DNA of 15,834 nt from M269 sp964625615. GTDB lineage: Bacteria > Pseudomonadota > Gammaproteobacteria > Enterobacterales > Alteromonadaceae. Location: contig CAZVDU010000094.1 in assembly GCA_964625615.1 (NCBI GenBank), forward strand, positions 1-15,834, given 5' to 3'. Below, one piece after another: positions 14,413 through 15,834 of this stretch. Each line of letters starts with the position of its first letter. The first letter of the stretch is position 1. A program made the translations under genes and the position numbers. The notes below the pieces were generated by a model that saw only the letters and a program-made list of their open reading frames with translations, was not told where the DNA came from and made no database searches.

Positions 14413-15207
14413 ATGAAAACTGTCCTAGCCATTGTTTCCTTTATACTCAGCTTTGCGTCGATTGCAGCACCGACAAAAGTGGTTTTTTATACCGATAGCA
14501 GTTATCCCCCATATTCTTATGTCGAAGACGGGCAAGTTAAGGGGGTTTATGTAGATTTAATACAGCGAGTATCAGCCAAGCTACCTGACTATCATATTGA
14601 GCTTGTCGCTAGTAAATGGAAAGATGCTAAAGCCAAAGTCGATGAAGGAAAGGCTTTTGGGTTGGTTGGTGCTTACTATCATGCACATGAATGGCCTAAT
14701 ATATATCCTTATTCTTACCCGATTAATCAAGAAACAGTAGTGACAGTTTGTAGTGAAAAAACTTTTAACAAAGAGAGTCGCGACTGGCCCATCGAGTATA
14801 ACGGTCAGCTTGTTGGTAATGTTGCAGGTTATGATGGTTGGCTTGGCGGTGAAGTCAGATCAAAACAAAATACAACGTATGTGAATTTTCTAGAAGTACC
14901 TTCTGTTGAACTGGCGTTGACTATGGTGATTAAAGATCGATTAGATTGCACGTTATTTGAAGAGTCAGTTTTTCATTGGTCACTTGATAAATTGTCACAA
15001 AGCAAGGCGCTTCCGAATGAAGAAGACCAATCAACGCATATTACGTCTGTGATAGCTGGAGAAACTGTTCATATAGGCTATTCAGCTAAAGCAATAGAGA
15101 ACAACTCTTATGCGAGGGATTTGATCAAAAAACTTGATGTTGCCTTATATAAGATGAGCCAAACCGAAGAGTTAGTGGATATTAAAAAAGGCTATGGTGT
15201 ACAGTAA
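14413..15207 (+). CDS. Periplasmic solute-binding protein, family 3 type, no transporter partner
   Basis: 264 residues from the ATG at 14413, which gives a normal signal peptide (1-19, ...SFASIAA). An ATG at 14323 has a slightly better AGG but would place 30 extra residues before the signal, so it is less likely. The mature start VVFYTDSSYPPYSYVEDGQV with GVYVDLI (44-50) is typical of SBP_bac_3 proteins, which bind amino acids or related small molecules. SKWKDAKAKVDEGKAFGLVG (67-86) and YPYSYPI (98-104) are the expected hinge and strand segments. Cys113 and Cys179 are spaced like the cysteine pair of the two divergent paralogues, and GYDGW (139-143) sits where they have WPD. No permease or ATPase gene is adjacent, so it may be an orphan binding protein or sensor. 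The ligand is unknown. Confidence 0.82.
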   Translation: MKTVLAIVSFILSFASIAAPTKVVFYTDSSYPPYSYVEDGQVKGVYVDLIQRVSAKLPDYHIELVASKWKDAKAKVDEGKAFGLVGAYYHAHEWPNIYPYSYPINQETVVTVCSEKTFNKESRDWPIEYNGQLVGNVAGYDGWLGGEVRSKQNTTYVNFLEVPSVELALTMVIKDRLDCTLFEESVFHWSLDKLSQSKALPNEEDQSTHITSVIAGETVHIGYSAKAIENNSYARDLIKKLDVALYKMSQTEELVDIKKGYGVQ

Positions 15208-15219
15208 TAATATAATTCA

Positions 15220-15273
15220 TGGGTAGAAACGGAACCTTTCGGCATAGTGCCAGTCTAGGTCTTATTCTACCCA
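15220..15273 (+). other. Nested inverted repeat in the gap before the last lipoprotein gene
   Basis: TGGGTAGAA (15220-15228) pairs perfectly with TTCTACCCA (15265-15273). Inside it ACCT (15234-15237) can pair with AGGT (15257-15260), and GGC (15241-15243) with GCC (15249-15251) around a five-base loop. No T-run follows, so it is not an obvious terminator. It could be a 3' end of the binding-protein mRNA, a leader structure of the next gene, or an operator. The inverted repeat is certain; its role is not. Confidence 0.4.
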
Positions 15274-15295
15274 GAACAAAACGTAAGGGATTAGC

Positions 15296-15834
15296 ATGTT
15301 TTTAGCGTTACCTCGATCAATAATTGTGCTCTTAGGCGTATTGTCTTTAGCCGCTTGTTCCAGCATTCCAATCACCAGCTTATATAAATTGTATAAGCTA
15401 GATCCCTTTAGAATGTCACCTCAAGAATTGCGGATAATCATTCGTGCAGATGAAGCGATTTCGATCCGTAAAGGCAATATCTCAATGAATATTGGCTTTA
15501 AAGCACATGACGATAGCCTGACTATTGATGATACCTATTTGGTAGAAGTGGAGAGGAACGGTTCGTTACCCACTGAGGTGTTGGATGATAGGGAACCCAA
15601 CGAAGCATTAACGTTACTTAGGTTGTCAGAAGCTGATGCTCGGCAATTAGCAGAAACCCAGAAGCTGTTGAAACCCTATGCAGACTCTGATGATGAGAGT
15701 GATGCTGGAGAAGGTTCATTTGGGATAAGTGTGACCGGTGTTTGTTTAAACAAACCTATACCGCCGGGTAAGTCGCGTTTAACACTCTATTTACAGAGTT
15801 CAGTGGAAGATGGTTTCTTTGTTTTCTTAAAGAA
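15296..15834 (+). CDS. Putative lipoprotein, 3' end beyond the window
   Basis: The frame is open from ATG 15296 to the right edge (179 full codons, no stop), so the C-terminus is missing. AAGGGA lies seven bases before the ATG. The signal MFLALPRSIIVLLGVLSLAAC has a lipobox LAAC with Cys21, followed by two Ser, which points to an outer-membrane lipoprotein. The mature part begins with LYKLYKLDPFRMSPQELRII (29-48) and continues as a mixed alpha/beta sequence with an acidic patch (SDDESDAGEG, about 135-144). It resembles small uncharacterised lipoproteins in which a KLDP...LR segment follows the anchor, but I do not recognise a named family. It lies 88 bases after the binding-protein gene on the same strand, with a nested inverted repeat between them. 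Confidence 0.75.
   Translation, partial: MFLALPRSIIVLLGVLSLAACSSIPITSLYKLYKLDPFRMSPQELRIIIRADEAISIRKGNISMNIGFKAHDDSLTIDDTYLVEVERNGSLPTEVLDDREPNEALTLLRLSEADARQLAETQKLLKPYADSDDESDAGEGSFGISVTGVCLNKPIPPGKSRLTLYLQSSVEDGFFVFLK

Noticed and set aside
12508..15207. The binding-protein genes as parts of an ABC importer
   Set aside because: No permease or ATP-binding subunit gene lies in the window next to any of the three.

Overview
The window looks like chromosome of a marine, alginate-using gammaproteobacterium of the Alteromonadales type. The evidence is moderate GC, an alginate catabolic cluster, tamA and tamB of almost the same length as in E. coli, and many outer-membrane lipoproteins. The genus cannot be named from the sequence alone. 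No tRNA, rRNA, CRISPR array, insertion sequence or prophage was seen.

Left part (1-3961, + strand): an alginate/uronate operon. It holds the second half of an MFS hexuronate-type transporter (cut by the window edge), an SDR oxidoreductase that is probably the DEH (4-deoxy-L-erythro-5-hexoseulose uronate) reductase, a PfkB-family KDG kinase (kdgK), and a secreted PL7 alginate lyase with an N-terminal carbohydrate-binding module. The lyase cuts alginate outside the cytoplasm, the transporter brings in small uronates, and reductase and kinase convert DEH to KDG and then KDPG. KDPG aldolase is not in the window.

Middle part (3962-6250, + strand): a 380-base gap with a tandem direct repeat and two unrecognised short open frames; then a lipoprotein whose body closely resembles the flagellar hook protein FlgE but lacks the helical ends needed for polymerisation; then a secreted class-2 type lipase/esterase with eight mature-region cysteines, whose Shine-Dalgarno lies in a hairpin.

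Right part (6284-14240, - strand): a tightly packed five-gene operon. In transcription order it is two paralogous periplasmic-binding-protein-like genes, tamA, tamB and a TPR lipoprotein. Junctions are 4-base, 1-base and 4-base overlaps and a 13-base gap. Divergent from it lies a third binding-protein-like gene (14413-15207, +) that shares a cysteine pair spacing with the first two, then a lipoprotein gene that runs off the right edge.

The best candidates for something undescribed are the hook-protein-derived lipoprotein (4342-5427) and the translational coupling of paralogous binding-protein-like genes to the translocation and assembly module (TAM).
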